From Streptomyces griseus (GTDB taxonomy: Bacteria; Actinomycetota; Actinomycetes; Streptomycetales; Streptomycetaceae), in NCBI RefSeq assembly GCF_900460065.1, contig NZ_UAVD01000038.1, forward strand, positions 183,642 to 247,641: a stretch of DNA of 64,000 nt, read 5' to 3'. Positions 17,271 to 26,688 of this stretch are shown one piece after another. The notes under the pieces were generated by a model. It saw nothing but the letters and a program-made list of their open reading frames with translations. It was not told the origin of the DNA and did not search any database. How positions within the stretch are numbered: the stretch's first letter is position 1; every line of letters begins with the position of its first letter. Both the position numbers and the translations under genes were made by a program.

Positions 17271-18113
17271 ATGCCGACGAGGCGAGCGGTCACGGGCCGC
17301 AGCAGGGAACCACGAGCACGGTTCGCGGAGGAATTGCGCCTCCTGCGCACGGCGCGCGGCCACAGCCTGCGGCAACTGGGCGACCGGCTGGGCTGGGACT
17401 GGTCACTGTTCGGCAAGATGGAGAAGGGCGAGACGGTCGGCGGCCCGGAGGTGGTCCAGGCGCTGGACACGCACTATGGGACGCCCGGGTTGCTGCTGGC
17501 GCTGTGGGAGCTGGCGGTCAGCGACCAGACGCAGTTCCGCGAGCGGTACCGGCGGTACATGACCCTGGAAGCGGAGGCAACGAGTCTCTGGCACTTTGCG
17601 GTGGGCGTATTGCCTGGAGTGCTGCAGACGGAGGCGTATGCGCGAGAAGTGCTGGCGGCTGGACGGCTCACGGGCGAGGAGATCGAGGCGCAGGTGAAGG
17701 CTCGACTTACGCGGCGGGACCTACTTGAGGGCGAGGGCGGGCCTCACTTCCGCTGCATCCTCTCTGAGACGGTGCTGCGTACGGGCCTCCGTGACGGGAT
17801 CGCCTGGCGGGAACAGCTGAAGCATCTGCTGGAGATGGCGGCCCGGCCTCACGTGGTCGTGCAGGTGCTGCCGCACAGCGCTGGCGCACACAGCTTGTCG
17901 AGTACCGACGTGATGTTCCTACGTGTTGCCGAGGGACGTACTGTTGCATACGTAGAGAGTGCAAGCCACGGCAACTTGATCGAGGCAGCTCGGCAGGTTG
18001 AGGAGCTCCAGCAACTGTACGATTCGGTGCGCGACTTGGCGTCGTCCCCGGGCGAGTCGCGTCAGCACATTCTGCGCGTGTTGGAGGAAGTACCGTGCGA
18101 TCCATTGACCTGA
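17271..18113 (+). CDS. XRE-family regulator with C-terminal DUF5753 domain
   Basis: This 280-residue protein has an N-terminal helix-turn-helix (residues 18-75, with the LRQLGDRLGWDWSLFGKMEKGE pattern typical of the group) and a long C-terminal DUF5753-like ligand-response domain (around 100-270, including GVLPGVLQTEAYAR). An ACGGAGGGTGCG ribosome site stands before ATG 17271. Such proteins are the regulatory half of XRE-DUF397 pairs, which are abundant in Streptomyces and often affect development or antibiotic production. The downstream DUF397 gene overlaps its 3' end by 19 bases. Its location inside the BREX locus makes it a candidate local regulator, but that is inference. Confidence 0.9.
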   Translation: MPTRRAVTGRSREPRARFAEELRLLRTARGHSLRQLGDRLGWDWSLFGKMEKGETVGGPEVVQALDTHYGTPGLLLALWELAVSDQTQFRERYRRYMTLEAEATSLWHFAVGVLPGVLQTEAYAREVLAAGRLTGEEIEAQVKARLTRRDLLEGEGGPHFRCILSETVLRTGLRDGIAWREQLKHLLEMAARPHVVVQVLPHSAGAHSLSSTDVMFLRVAEGRTVAYVESASHGNLIEAARQVEELQQLYDSVRDLASSPGESRQHILRVLEEVPCDPLT

Positions 18114-18304
18114 GCATTGCCGCGTGGCGCAAGAGCAGCTACAGCAACTCTGACGGCGGCCAGTGCGTAGAGGTTTCTGACAGTTTCTCTAATGTCGTTC
18201 CTGTTCGTGACAGCAAGAAACCGTCCGGCCCTGCGCTCACGTTCACGGTTGGCGGCTGGTCGTCCTTCGTGTCTGCCGTGAGGGATGGCGAGCTAAGCGC
18301 CTGA
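18095..18304 (+). CDS. DUF397 protein, partner of the upstream XRE regulator
   Basis: This 69-residue protein matches the DUF397 pattern: AAWRKSSYSNSDGGQCVEVS at the start, VRDSKKPSGPALTF in the middle and a terminal VGGWSSFV segment. DUF397 proteins bind or modulate their cognate XRE regulator in Streptomyces. It overlaps the 3' end of the XRE gene by 19 bases, indicating translational coupling, and a perfect hairpin follows at 18321-18355. Confidence 0.92.
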   Translation: MRSIDLSIAAWRKSSYSNSDGGQCVEVSDSFSNVVPVRDSKKPSGPALTFTVGGWSSFVSAVRDGELSA

Positions 18305-18320
18305 TCCGACTCTGGTACGA

Positions 18321-18355
18321 GATGGCCCTCGCTGGCGCGTTCAGCGAGGGCCATC
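18321..18355. terminator. Perfect 14-bp-stem bidirectional terminator
   Basis: GATGGCCCTCGCTG at 18321-18334 pairs perfectly with CAGCGAGGGCCATC at 18342-18355 around a 7-base loop. It lies between the convergent DUF397 gene (ends 18304) and pglX (ends 18374) and should terminate both transcripts. Confidence 0.85.
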
Positions 18356-18373
18356 GTCGTTGTCGAGCGCGGG

Positions 18374-21300
18374 CTACTTCCGCTTGGCGCCCCGTTTGAC
18401 AGCGACCGGTCGCCAGGCGCGCAGGTCGTCGTCGGTGAGCCCGTTCTCGCCCTGGACCATCTGCCGGTCACCCCGGAAGTAGGTGGCGGGGGAGGAGCTG
18501 AAGGTGGCGTCGAACTCGTTGTGCCACTGGTCGAGCCAGGGCTGGAGTTCGAGCAGACCCGCGAGGAACGGGGTGAGTTCCTCTGCGGTCAATGCCTCGT
18601 GGGACGCGATGTACGCGTCGAGCGCGTAGGCCTGCTCACGGTGATCCCAGCCGGCCCAGCCGTACAGCTCGGGCGTGGCCGCGTTGCTCTGCCCGTACGA
18701 GATGAACCGCTCCTTGGGCACGTCGAGCTTGCCGCGTGCTTTCCAGAAGGAGGGCCGCAGGAAGTCGGCGGAGGTGTACTTCGGCGGCACGGGGATGGTG
18801 TCCCGGATCTTCCGCTTGGCCAGCTCATCCGGGGCCGCGTCCTCCTGCCGCTGGAGATTCCACACGTGTTCCCAGTCCGCGCGCTTCTTGAGCCCGGAGG
18901 GCTTGTAGCGCAGGGCGGCGAGGAACGGCACATGCTCGCCCGTCATCAGCTCAGCAACGACGGTGTGGAGTTCCTTGTGCGGCTCGTAGATCTTGGCGAC
19001 GGAGACGAAGTCCTCATCGCGGGAGAGAGCGTCGGTTAGCTGAGCGAGGGAGACGAGAGCAGGCGTGCCGTTCTCAGTAAACCAGTGGCGTCGATTCTCG
19101 ATCCGATCTAGCAGCCAAGAGTGGAGGGCCTTCTGTTGTAGTGCGTCCCATCCTTCGGTGGCCCAGCGGCGTTTGTAATCGGGCCGTTCTACCATTCCAA
19201 TGGCTCGGCTTGACTCGATAGCGTCGATGCGCTTTTGAACGAGCTCGCGATAAGTATCGGGCCAATGTCTGGGAATCTCGGTGATTGGGACTGAGTTGTG
19301 GCGTTTGAACCACTCGTTGCTGGCTTCGCCTGCGGCGACGCGACGGGCAAGCACGATCTCGAAGGCGCGCTCACCGAGAGTCAGTGGGGGAACACAAGAG
19401 GAGTCGGGGTCTTCTGAGCCAGTGAGATCCTCAGGGTGCAAACCGTAAAGTGAGTAGACCTGCCAGTCCAGTTCCTCCTGCAGCGAAATCATACGAGCGC
19501 GGACGGAATGCCATTTCCCCCTCAACTCGCGGAGGGCGGACGCAGTGGGTGTAGTTTCCCGGATGGTAGCGCTGGAGCTTTCGGAAGCGAGCTGGCTCGC
19601 GAGCGAATCCAAAGTCGCAGCAAGGGCTGTGGGTCTGATGGCGGGCAAGGGAAATTCCTGAATCTTGGTTCCAGTGAACTCGTAGTGGACCATCCAGGAC
19701 TCAGGAACCCAGCGGTTTCCACCCCCACTGTTATTGTCCATGCCGCCCTTGGCTTGACTTACCATTTTGAGCCAAAAGCAGGCGGTGGAGCTATTCAGAG
19801 GTCCAATTAGTTGCAAGTGATCTTCTTCGCTCGACCCCTCACGCAGGGTGATCACTGGAGCGGACTGCTTGAATACGTTCCCTCCCCTGTCCAATACGAA
19901 GTGATTCTGTCGCGAAACGAATGCAAACGTAATCGAGAGCGGGGTCCTGTATCGCTCGGGGACCCAGCGATACCATGCCCACCAGGGCTTTCCTAGGTCG
20001 TGCTGAGTGCGTCCATCGAAGTCGGTTGTTGATCGCAGGTAGCGTCGCGCCGTCCAAAGGAGGCGCCCCCATGGACTGCTCTCGTCGTACGGTAGAGGAG
20101 AAAGCGAAGAGTCGTACGGTGCGATTGCGCTCTCGAAGCTATGTGTGCTCCAGTCGCGAACCACTTCGCCAACGATCAACGGTTTCGCTACATTGTCTCC
20201 GATGCCGTAACGGCGGAGCGTTTCTGGCGGATGAATGAATGCGTCGTCCTGGCCGGGGAAGCTCGCGAAGCCAATATCGCGAGATAGGGCACTTCGTAGT
20301 TTTTCTGTGCTAGTCTTTTCGATTTGTTGATTGAGTTCTAGTCCGCCATCAGTCAGAATCCAAGGCTGTTTTCCGAAGTAATGTTTTCGGTTGAGATGGT
20401 CGACTGAAATCCATTGGCTCACCGAGCCGGGATCTTCGATCTGATTGGTGATAGCCGACCAGACTTTACCTTCTTCAGCGTTGTTCGGTGTACCTGGTTC
20501 TCCCTGGATGCTTCTTGCCGTGAGGATAGTGTCTGAGCGTTGACTGCCCGAGCGGTGCCTGCCGACTAGAATCACGGTTGGTGTACCGTGTCCGGGAATG
20601 TAAGCTCCCGAGCAGTCAATTACTTCTGTCAGTTCAATCTCGTGTGCAAAGTGAGTCTCGATTAGCCTAGTTCCGAACTCCCGTTTCATGAAGGAGTTTG
20701 CGGTGATTTGCCCGACCATTCCGTACCCGCGTCCGCTCTCGGCATGCCCAATCAGCGCCAGCTCGAAAAATCTCTGGGCGAATGGAACAGAGAGGGCGTA
20801 CTTTCCGGCGCAAGCGTCGTAGAGTCCCCGGTACAGCTCATTGAGCCTCTTGTCTTTGACAGTGATGTAAGGCGGGTTCCCCACCACCACGTGGTATCGC
20901 CCCTGCCGCAGGATCTCAGGATGCTCGTGGACGTCCTCCGTCTCGTACTTGAACTCCGCCAGCTCGTCCGCACCCTCCTCCTCTAGCCCGTCAAACAGGT
21001 TCCCCTGCTTGTGCCGGTGCTTGATCAGCGAGTCCCCCACCGCCAAGTGAATCGGCCACTCATACCCCGCGGCGTCCCCCAGCGTCCGCACTCCGCTAGC
21101 CGCCATAGCCGCCACCAACAGCCGGAACCGCGCGATGGCCACCGCGAACGGGTTCAGGTCCACCCCGTGCACCGAGTCCAGCGCAGCCGCCACCCGCTCA
21201 TGCACATCGCGCCCCGGCTGCCCGTCCGCCCATAGCCGTACCAGTCGCCGGAACGCACCCAGCACGAAGTGCCCCGATCCGCACGTCGGGTCGATCATCT

Positions 21301-22015
21301 TCAAGCCCTCGTACCCGAACTCCCGCACCGCCGGAGTCATCGTCCGGTCGAGGATGAACTCCTCCACGAACTCCGGCGTCTGGAGCAGCGCGTACGTCTT
21401 CCGGGCCGCCTCGCTCAGATCCTGGTACAGGTCGCCCAGGAAGCGGGTGTCCCAGCCCTTCGTGCCGTCGCCGTCCTCCTCAAGCGGGTCCGTGAAGTCG
21501 TGCACGAGCACGCCCTCCTCGTCCCTCGCCCGCCAGAAGTCGACCAGGTCGCGGGCACTGTCGTGGGAGAGAGGGATCTGGAACAGCGGGTTGTGCTTCT
21601 TGTCGAAGAGCAGCCGGCCCGCCTGGCCCGCGCCCAGTTCCTCGAACGCCGTCTCCAGCCAGCCCCGGTACGTCGGGTCGTCCGATGTGGACACGTAGTC
21701 CTCGAAGCGGGCGAGCGCCAGGTCGCGGCGGTCGTCCTCCGGGGCCGTCAGGTACGGCTCCGGGATCAGACGGTTGTCCTCGCAGAAGCGGACGAACACC
21801 GTGCCCAGCACCCATGCCACCGCGACCTGCGTGACGCGCTCGTCGAGCCAGGAGTTCCACGTCGCCGCCGTACGGCCCAGCTTCCGGGCTCGGTCGTACT
21901 CGGCGCGCAGCCGCGCACCCACCTCCGCCACGGCCTTCACCTGCTGGGACAGGTCCGTCTCGGCCGCCTTGACCTGCTGCTTCAGGTCGTTCAACAGAGC
22001 CTTGCGGTCGATCAC
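18374..22015 (-). CDS. pglX: PglX, adenine-specific DNA methyltransferase of the type 2 BREX system
   Basis: GTG at 22015 overlaps the pglW stop in a GTGA and is preceded by AGGGAG, giving 1213 residues. SAM-binding motif I DPTCGSGHF is at 242-250 and the catalytic NPPY at 380-383, the gamma-class N6-adenine methyltransferase pattern. The segment after NPPY should hold target recognition and is markedly low in G+C, unlike both ends of the gene. PglX-type enzymes mark DNA for self/non-self discrimination in BREX. In S. coelicolor PglX is reported to be toxic without PglZ, which may explain tight coupling to pglW. Phase variation by a G-tract has been described in S. coelicolor pglX; I see no G-run of eight or more here. 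Confidence 0.95.
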   Translation of the reverse strand: MIDRKALLNDLKQQVKAAETDLSQQVKAVAEVGARLRAEYDRARKLGRTAATWNSWLDERVTQVAVAWVLGTVFVRFCEDNRLIPEPYLTAPEDDRRDLALARFEDYVSTSDDPTYRGWLETAFEELGAGQAGRLLFDKKHNPLFQIPLSHDSARDLVDFWRARDEEGVLVHDFTDPLEEDGDGTKGWDTRFLGDLYQDLSEAARKTYALLQTPEFVEEFILDRTMTPAVREFGYEGLKMIDPTCGSGHFVLGAFRRLVRLWADGQPGRDVHERVAAALDSVHGVDLNPFAVAIARFRLLVAAMAASGVRTLGDAAGYEWPIHLAVGDSLIKHRHKQGNLFDGLEEEGADELAEFKYETEDVHEHPEILRQGRYHVVVGNPPYITVKDKRLNELYRGLYDACAGKYALSVPFAQRFFELALIGHAESGRGYGMVGQITANSFMKREFGTRLIETHFAHEIELTEVIDCSGAYIPGHGTPTVILVGRHRSGSQRSDTILTARSIQGEPGTPNNAEEGKVWSAITNQIEDPGSVSQWISVDHLNRKHYFGKQPWILTDGGLELNQQIEKTSTEKLRSALSRDIGFASFPGQDDAFIHPPETLRRYGIGDNVAKPLIVGEVVRDWSTHSFESAIAPYDSSLSPLPYDESSPWGRLLWTARRYLRSTTDFDGRTQHDLGKPWWAWYRWVPERYRTPLSITFAFVSRQNHFVLDRGGNVFKQSAPVITLREGSSEEDHLQLIGPLNSSTACFWLKMVSQAKGGMDNNSGGGNRWVPESWMVHYEFTGTKIQEFPLPAIRPTALAATLDSLASQLASESSSATIRETTPTASALRELRGKWHSVRARMISLQEELDWQVYSLYGLHPEDLTGSEDPDSSCVPPLTLGERAFEIVLARRVAAGEASNEWFKRHNSVPITEIPRHWPDTYRELVQKRIDAIESSRAIGMVERPDYKRRWATEGWDALQQKALHSWLLDRIENRRHWFTENGTPALVSLAQLTDALSRDEDFVSVAKIYEPHKELHTVVAELMTGEHVPFLAALRYKPSGLKKRADWEHVWNLQRQEDAAPDELAKRKIRDTIPVPPKYTSADFLRPSFWKARGKLDVPKERFISYGQSNAATPELYGWAGWDHREQAYALDAYIASHEALTAEELTPFLAGLLELQPWLDQWHNEFDATFSSSPATYFRGDRQMVQGENGLTDDDLRAWRPVAVKRGAKRK
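19040..20870 (-). other. Low-G+C segment inside pglX, probable exchanged target-recognition region
   Basis: G+C falls abruptly just after the codons for the NPPY motif (20867-20878) and recovers near 19040. Hand counts give 23 of 60 G+C at 20281-20340 and 29 of 60 at 20641-20700, against 41 of 60 at 21661-21720 in the conserved part. The segment covers about residues 382-990, where the specificity domain of such methyltransferases lies. Replacement of this segment by recombination is the simplest explanation. Confidence 0.7.
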
Positions 22016-25000
22016 TTGGTTTCTCCCTGGTGTTGCTGGACGCCGCTCCTGGCGGCGGGTACGGACCGGTGGACGTCGTCCACCCAGGCGTCCGGAAGTT
22101 CGATCCACTCACCCAGGCCCGCCTGATAGGCGACCGCGACCTGGCCGAGCTTCGGTTCGCGGGCCGGGTCGCCCTGCGGGACCAGCAGCCACAGCCCCCG
22201 CCCGCCGTGGCGGGCCGCCTGCGCCAGCCGGTGCAGGACGCCCATCGCGTCGTACCGGGCGAAGACGTTCGCGTCCGTCAGCAGCACTGGCGGCGTACCG
22301 GGGCCGCCCTCCGCCAGCAGCTCCCGTACACGCGGTTCCACCGAGCCCCACGCCGTACGCGCGTACTCGGCGAACTTCACCGCGCCCCGGTGCCCCGGCT
22401 CCGCCGCGTCCGCCTTCAGCAGCGTCTCCCACGTCGGCTTCGTCCCCGGCGGGACCAGTGCGTGCAGGGCGTCCAGGAACAACTGCGTCGCCGACACCGC
22501 GTGCGCGCCCAGCGCACCGTCCCCGCTCTCGCGCGCCAGGGACCGTACCGCCTTCGGCGACAGGTCCTGGCGCACTGTCAGAACCCGGTAGCCGTCCTTG
22601 CGGGCCGAGGCGACGAGGCGCTCGTCGGTGCGTACGGCGGCTGCCACCAGTGGATCGTCCGCGTACCGGGTGACCGCGCCCAGGTTCGTCGAGCGGCCCC
22701 AGCTGTCCGTGGTCAGGTAGCTGGACGCCGCGTCCATCCGCGTCGGGAGGTAGCGCAGCGTCCCGGTGTCCTCGCGGGTGGCGAGGGTCAGCTCGAAGCC
22801 CGCCTCCCGCAGCGCCTTGGTCAGCGGGCCCGCCGTCGGCAGGTCGACGGTCGTGCCGCCCCGGCCGTCCGGCACGACCAGCTCCGGGAAACGTGCCCGT
22901 ACCCGCTCGTGCACGTCGTCGCCGGTGATCCCCGGCTGCCGGCCCTCCGGCGATCCCGGGATCAGGCGCACCAGACCGGCCTGGGTCAGTCGCAGCGCGC
23001 GGACCAGGTCGAGGTCGCGGGGGTAGATCTCCAGACGGGGAGTGGCCGCGGCGTTCTCCGATGCCGCGGCGGCCAGCTCCACCAGGCGGCGCTCGTCCCA
23101 CTCCACCGTCCCCGGCGGCGGGGCCAGCGCCGCCAGCTCGCCCAGCACCGTCGTCGCGGTCGGCAGGGTGTCCAGAGCGGCGAGCCCGTCGGCCTTCCTG
23201 CCCAGCCGGGCCGCGTAGTCCAGGAGACCCGGGGCCGTCGGGGTGTCCGGCGGGTCGCCAGGCGTCCCCGCCTCCTCGTCCGGGTCCCGGACGTCCAAGG
23301 CCAGCAGACCCGCGCCGAGAGACTCGTCGGTGGCCCCGCGGTTCGCCTGGTGCTGGAACTGGGCGCTCTCCGGGTCGAACTGCTCCAGCTCCACCACGGC
23401 CCGTACCGCCGCCAGCGCCAGCGCCCGGCGCTGCTCCCGCTCGGACAGCTGCGTACCGCGACGCACCGCGAGGGCGTCCGCGATCTCCGAGGCGGACGCG
23501 ATCCGGCCCAGCCCCTTCAGGAGATCCATGATCTCGGCGCGCAGCGCGGAGACGGCCGGGTCCTTCTTCCAGCGCTTCCGCTCCTCCTTGAGCATCTGGT
23601 AGACGCGCTGCGGGGTCACGCCCACCAGTTCCGCGACGTCCTTCGGCCGGGGCCAGACGCCGATGGCCGGCAGAACACCGCGCTCGTTCGGCAGGCGCAG
23701 CAGCAGACGGACCATTTCCACCTTGCTGCTGTTCGCGCCGTTGTTGTTCAGCTCCGGAACCAGGATGGTGGCGAGGGTGTCGAGGCTGACCGAGCGGAGT
23801 GCCGCACCGGACAGCCCCGCCGCCTTGCCGTCCGTGGCCAGGGCGTCGACCACCGCCGCCTCGCCGGAGGTGAGCTGCGCCAGCTCCTCCTTGGCCTCCG
23901 CGCGGCCCCGGGCCGTCAACGGGGAGACCGGCGCCTCGCGCAGCAGCTCGCCCCACTCCCGCTGGCGGCGCTGCACCTCTCCCCGGGTCTTGGCGCCGAG
24001 CCCCGGTGCGTTGACGAGCTTGCGGCGGCTGTAGTCCAGAAGCCCGCCGACCGTGGTGATGCCCAGGTTGTAGAGGAAGGACTGGGCGGCCTCGGTGAGT
24101 CCGGCCGTCGACAGGTGCGTCTCGCGGGTGACGTCCTTGGCGAGCCGGTCGCGCTGCTGTTCCGCACTGAGCGGCTCCGCGTCCGCGATGGCGGGACGGC
24201 CGTCCTCGGAGACCGGGACCGGGGTGCTGGCCGGGCGGGAGAAGCTGGACGGAACGGTCTGCGAGGCGTCCAGAAAGATCTTCCGCCACGCGTCCCGCAT
24301 CGGCTTCAGCTCGGGATAGCGGCGGGAGACGTCCCGGTGGAGCGCCTTCTGGAAGAACGCGACCAGCCCGTCCCGTACCGCGGGCTCGAACGCGTCCGCC
24401 GCCACCGTCGGGTACGGGAACTCCTTGTGGTCGGTCTGGCGCGGCAGGACCGAGCCGTCCCCCCACTTCGGCAGCTCGCCGGAGGCCATCTGGTGAAGGG
24501 TGACCGCGACCGCGTACCGCTCCGCGTGCGAGTCGTACGCCGTACGCGTCAGCGTGCCGATGAACGGGTCCAGGTAGCCGTCCGTGCCCGCCTCGTACTC
24601 CCGGGCCGGATAACCGGCCAGCGAGAAGTCGATCAGGACCAGCTCGCGCGTGCGGTTCGGGCGGACGCGGATCGCGATGTTGTCGGGCTTGATGTCCCGG
24701 TGCCAGACGCTCTCCCCTTCCAGGAAGTCGACCGCGCCGAACAGATACTCTCCGTACGCCTCCAACTGGTCGACCTGGAGACGCCCGCTGTCGCGGAGCT
24801 GGCGGGCCACCGTCTCCTGCCGGCGCCGGCTGCGCTTGCCGCCCGTCTCCGTGCTCTCCGCGTCGTCGTCCCGCTCGTCGCCCACGTACTCCAGCGCGAG
24901 CAGCGTCCGCTCCGCGATCCGCAGGGGCTGCGGCTCGACGAGGCGGATGACGCGCGAGTCCGGGCGCAGCCGCCCCATGACCTCCGCCTCCCGGGCCAGC

Positions 25001-26688
25001 ACATCGCCCCGGCTGTCGGACAGCGCCACCTTCAGGACGGCCAGCGGCCGGGTGCCGCGCGCCTCCGCCTCCAGGTCCCGGACCAGGAAGGCGCGGCTCG
25101 TCGAACCTGTGCCGAGGCGTCGGCGGACCTCCCAGCGCCCGCCCAGGACATCCCCGGCCACGGCTTCCAGCGGGTCCTTCTCCGGAGCCTCGGTCACGGG
25201 TGAGCTGGACGGGGCGGTGAGAGCGTCCTCGACCAGCTCCAACATCTCCAGGAACTCGTCGACCGTGGACAGCCGGTGGTCCGGGCGGTAGGCGGTCGCC
25301 GCCTGCACCAGTTCGTCGATGTCCTCCGAGAGACCGTCCACCAGCGAGCTGGGCCGCAGCCCCTCCCCGGCCTCCAGCCTGGCCAGCAGCTCGGCCTGGC
25401 TGGCGGCGGGCGCTCTGCCGGTGACCAGGAGGTAGGTCAGGACACCGAGCCCGTACACGTCCAGATACACCGGGTCCGCGCTAGGGGCCCGCAGTTCTGG
25501 GGCGAGATAGGCGTCCGATCCCTCGGCCAGGTGCGTCGTGGACAGCGCTGTCGGGGCCAGCCGGGTCGAACCGGGTGTCGTGGCGCCCTGTTGGGTGGCG
25601 ATCTGCCAGTCCGAGATCTGCAGCCCCGGGGTCAGCCACGCGGCTTCCTCTCCCAGGGCGTGGTCCCGCCGCCCCCGGTCACGCGGTATGACGTGCACCG
25701 AGCGGGCGGCCAGCGCCCGGTGGAAGATCCGGCTCGAATGGGCGGAGCGCATTGTCTCCGCGAGTTGGCGTACCAGCGCCATCCGTCCGAGGATGTCGAG
25801 CTTCTCGCCGTACTGGAGCAGGTACTCGTCCAGGCGCAGGGTCTGCGGGTGGTAGTCGAAGATCAGCGCCGGGCCCGCCGAGTGCCCGGACGGGTTGTAC
25901 TGCTTGAGCTGCACCACGCCGACATGCTGGAACCTCTGCAGCACCGCGGCCTCACGGAGGGCTGCGGTCTCCACCGACCGGCGAATGGTGGCGTCCGAGC
26001 CGCGCTCCCGCAGGTACACGCGGACGCGGGCGATCTCCGGCAGCTCACTGTGCTCGGCCAGGTAGTCCGCCCAGGTCGGTCCGGTGTCGAAGGACTTCCG
26101 CTTGAGCTCGTAGGGACCGACCTTGAACTCGGCATCGCTCTTGCGGATGCCGACGCGGTCCAGCGCCTTCTTGATGTCGCGGGAGCCGGGAGCGGTGATC
26201 CGCCGGCGCTCGTCACGGGGTGGCTGCTTGAGCATGGCGACCAGCTCGTCGACGGTGTGAACGCCGTTCTGGTCGTTGGCCGGGAGCCGGATGCGCAGCG
26301 AACCCTCGGTGAAGCAGACGGCCTCGCCCACCCACACCCGCCTGCCGTGCTGGCCGAGCAGGCCCGCCAGTTCCTTCGCCTTCTTGTCGACCAGATGCAG
26401 CGGATTGCCGTGCGGGATGCGGCGGCCGTTCGGCGCGGTCTGCACCCACGTGCCGTTCTCGCTGGTGAGGGAGCCGTGCCAGTTCTTGAGTTCGATCATG
26501 CAGACGCCGCCGGGAGCGACGACGAGCAGATCCACTTCACGGACGTGGCCACTGTTCGCGGTGAAGGTGAAATTCGACCAGGCCCGCCACGGGTCGGCGT
26601 CCGGCAACTGCTCGCGGATGGCCTTCAGCCCACGCCGCTCATGGTCGAACTCCGACTCGGTGACCGTGGTCCACCGGCCTTCTCGCAT
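22012..26688 (-). CDS. pglW: PglW, NERD-domain tandem serine/threonine kinase of the type 2 BREX system
   Basis: ATG at 26688 behind GGGGACAGCGC gives 1558 residues. Residues 15-130 match a NERD nuclease-related domain (VDLLVVAPGG then IELKNWHG). A first kinase-like domain (about 190-490) has a degenerate catalytic loop (HRALA, 323-327) and probably no activity. A second (about 515-830) has a glycine-rich loop at 525-534, VLK near 552, HRDIKPDN at 663-670 and DFS at 687-689 in place of DFG, so it looks active. The C-terminal half contains a helix-turn-helix-like segment (VAELVGVTPQRVYQML) and further helical repeats. PglW is the Pgl kinase; S. coelicolor PglW autophosphorylates. It is coupled to pglX and divergent from the TerY-P triad. 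Confidence 0.95.
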   Translation of the reverse strand: MREGRWTTVTESEFDHERRGLKAIREQLPDADPWRAWSNFTFTANSGHVREVDLLVVAPGGVCMIELKNWHGSLTSENGTWVQTAPNGRRIPHGNPLHLVDKKAKELAGLLGQHGRRVWVGEAVCFTEGSLRIRLPANDQNGVHTVDELVAMLKQPPRDERRRITAPGSRDIKKALDRVGIRKSDAEFKVGPYELKRKSFDTGPTWADYLAEHSELPEIARVRVYLRERGSDATIRRSVETAALREAAVLQRFQHVGVVQLKQYNPSGHSAGPALIFDYHPQTLRLDEYLLQYGEKLDILGRMALVRQLAETMRSAHSSRIFHRALAARSVHVIPRDRGRRDHALGEEAAWLTPGLQISDWQIATQQGATTPGSTRLAPTALSTTHLAEGSDAYLAPELRAPSADPVYLDVYGLGVLTYLLVTGRAPAASQAELLARLEAGEGLRPSSLVDGLSEDIDELVQAATAYRPDHRLSTVDEFLEMLELVEDALTAPSSSPVTEAPEKDPLEAVAGDVLGGRWEVRRRLGTGSTSRAFLVRDLEAEARGTRPLAVLKVALSDSRGDVLAREAEVMGRLRPDSRVIRLVEPQPLRIAERTLLALEYVGDERDDDAESTETGGKRSRRRQETVARQLRDSGRLQVDQLEAYGEYLFGAVDFLEGESVWHRDIKPDNIAIRVRPNRTRELVLIDFSLAGYPAREYEAGTDGYLDPFIGTLTRTAYDSHAERYAVAVTLHQMASGELPKWGDGSVLPRQTDHKEFPYPTVAADAFEPAVRDGLVAFFQKALHRDVSRRYPELKPMRDAWRKIFLDASQTVPSSFSRPASTPVPVSEDGRPAIADAEPLSAEQQRDRLAKDVTRETHLSTAGLTEAAQSFLYNLGITTVGGLLDYSRRKLVNAPGLGAKTRGEVQRRQREWGELLREAPVSPLTARGRAEAKEELAQLTSGEAAVVDALATDGKAAGLSGAALRSVSLDTLATILVPELNNNGANSSKVEMVRLLLRLPNERGVLPAIGVWPRPKDVAELVGVTPQRVYQMLKEERKRWKKDPAVSALRAEIMDLLKGLGRIASASEIADALAVRRGTQLSEREQRRALALAAVRAVVELEQFDPESAQFQHQANRGATDESLGAGLLALDVRDPDEEAGTPGDPPDTPTAPGLLDYAARLGRKADGLAALDTLPTATTVLGELAALAPPPGTVEWDERRLVELAAAASENAAATPRLEIYPRDLDLVRALRLTQAGLVRLIPGSPEGRQPGITGDDVHERVRARFPELVVPDGRGGTTVDLPTAGPLTKALREAGFELTLATREDTGTLRYLPTRMDAASSYLTTDSWGRSTNLGAVTRYADDPLVAAAVRTDERLVASARKDGYRVLTVRQDLSPKAVRSLARESGDGALGAHAVSATQLFLDALHALVPPGTKPTWETLLKADAAEPGHRGAVKFAEYARTAWGSVEPRVRELLAEGGPGTPPVLLTDANVFARYDAMGVLHRLAQAARHGGRGLWLLVPQGDPAREPKLGQVAVAYQAGLGEWIELPDAWVDDVHRSVPAARSGVQQHQGETK

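Noticed and set aside
18374..22015. G-tract phase variation in pglX as described for S. coelicolor
   Set aside because: I found no run of eight or more C or G in the gene; the longest runs seen are about five, so this mechanism is not supported here.
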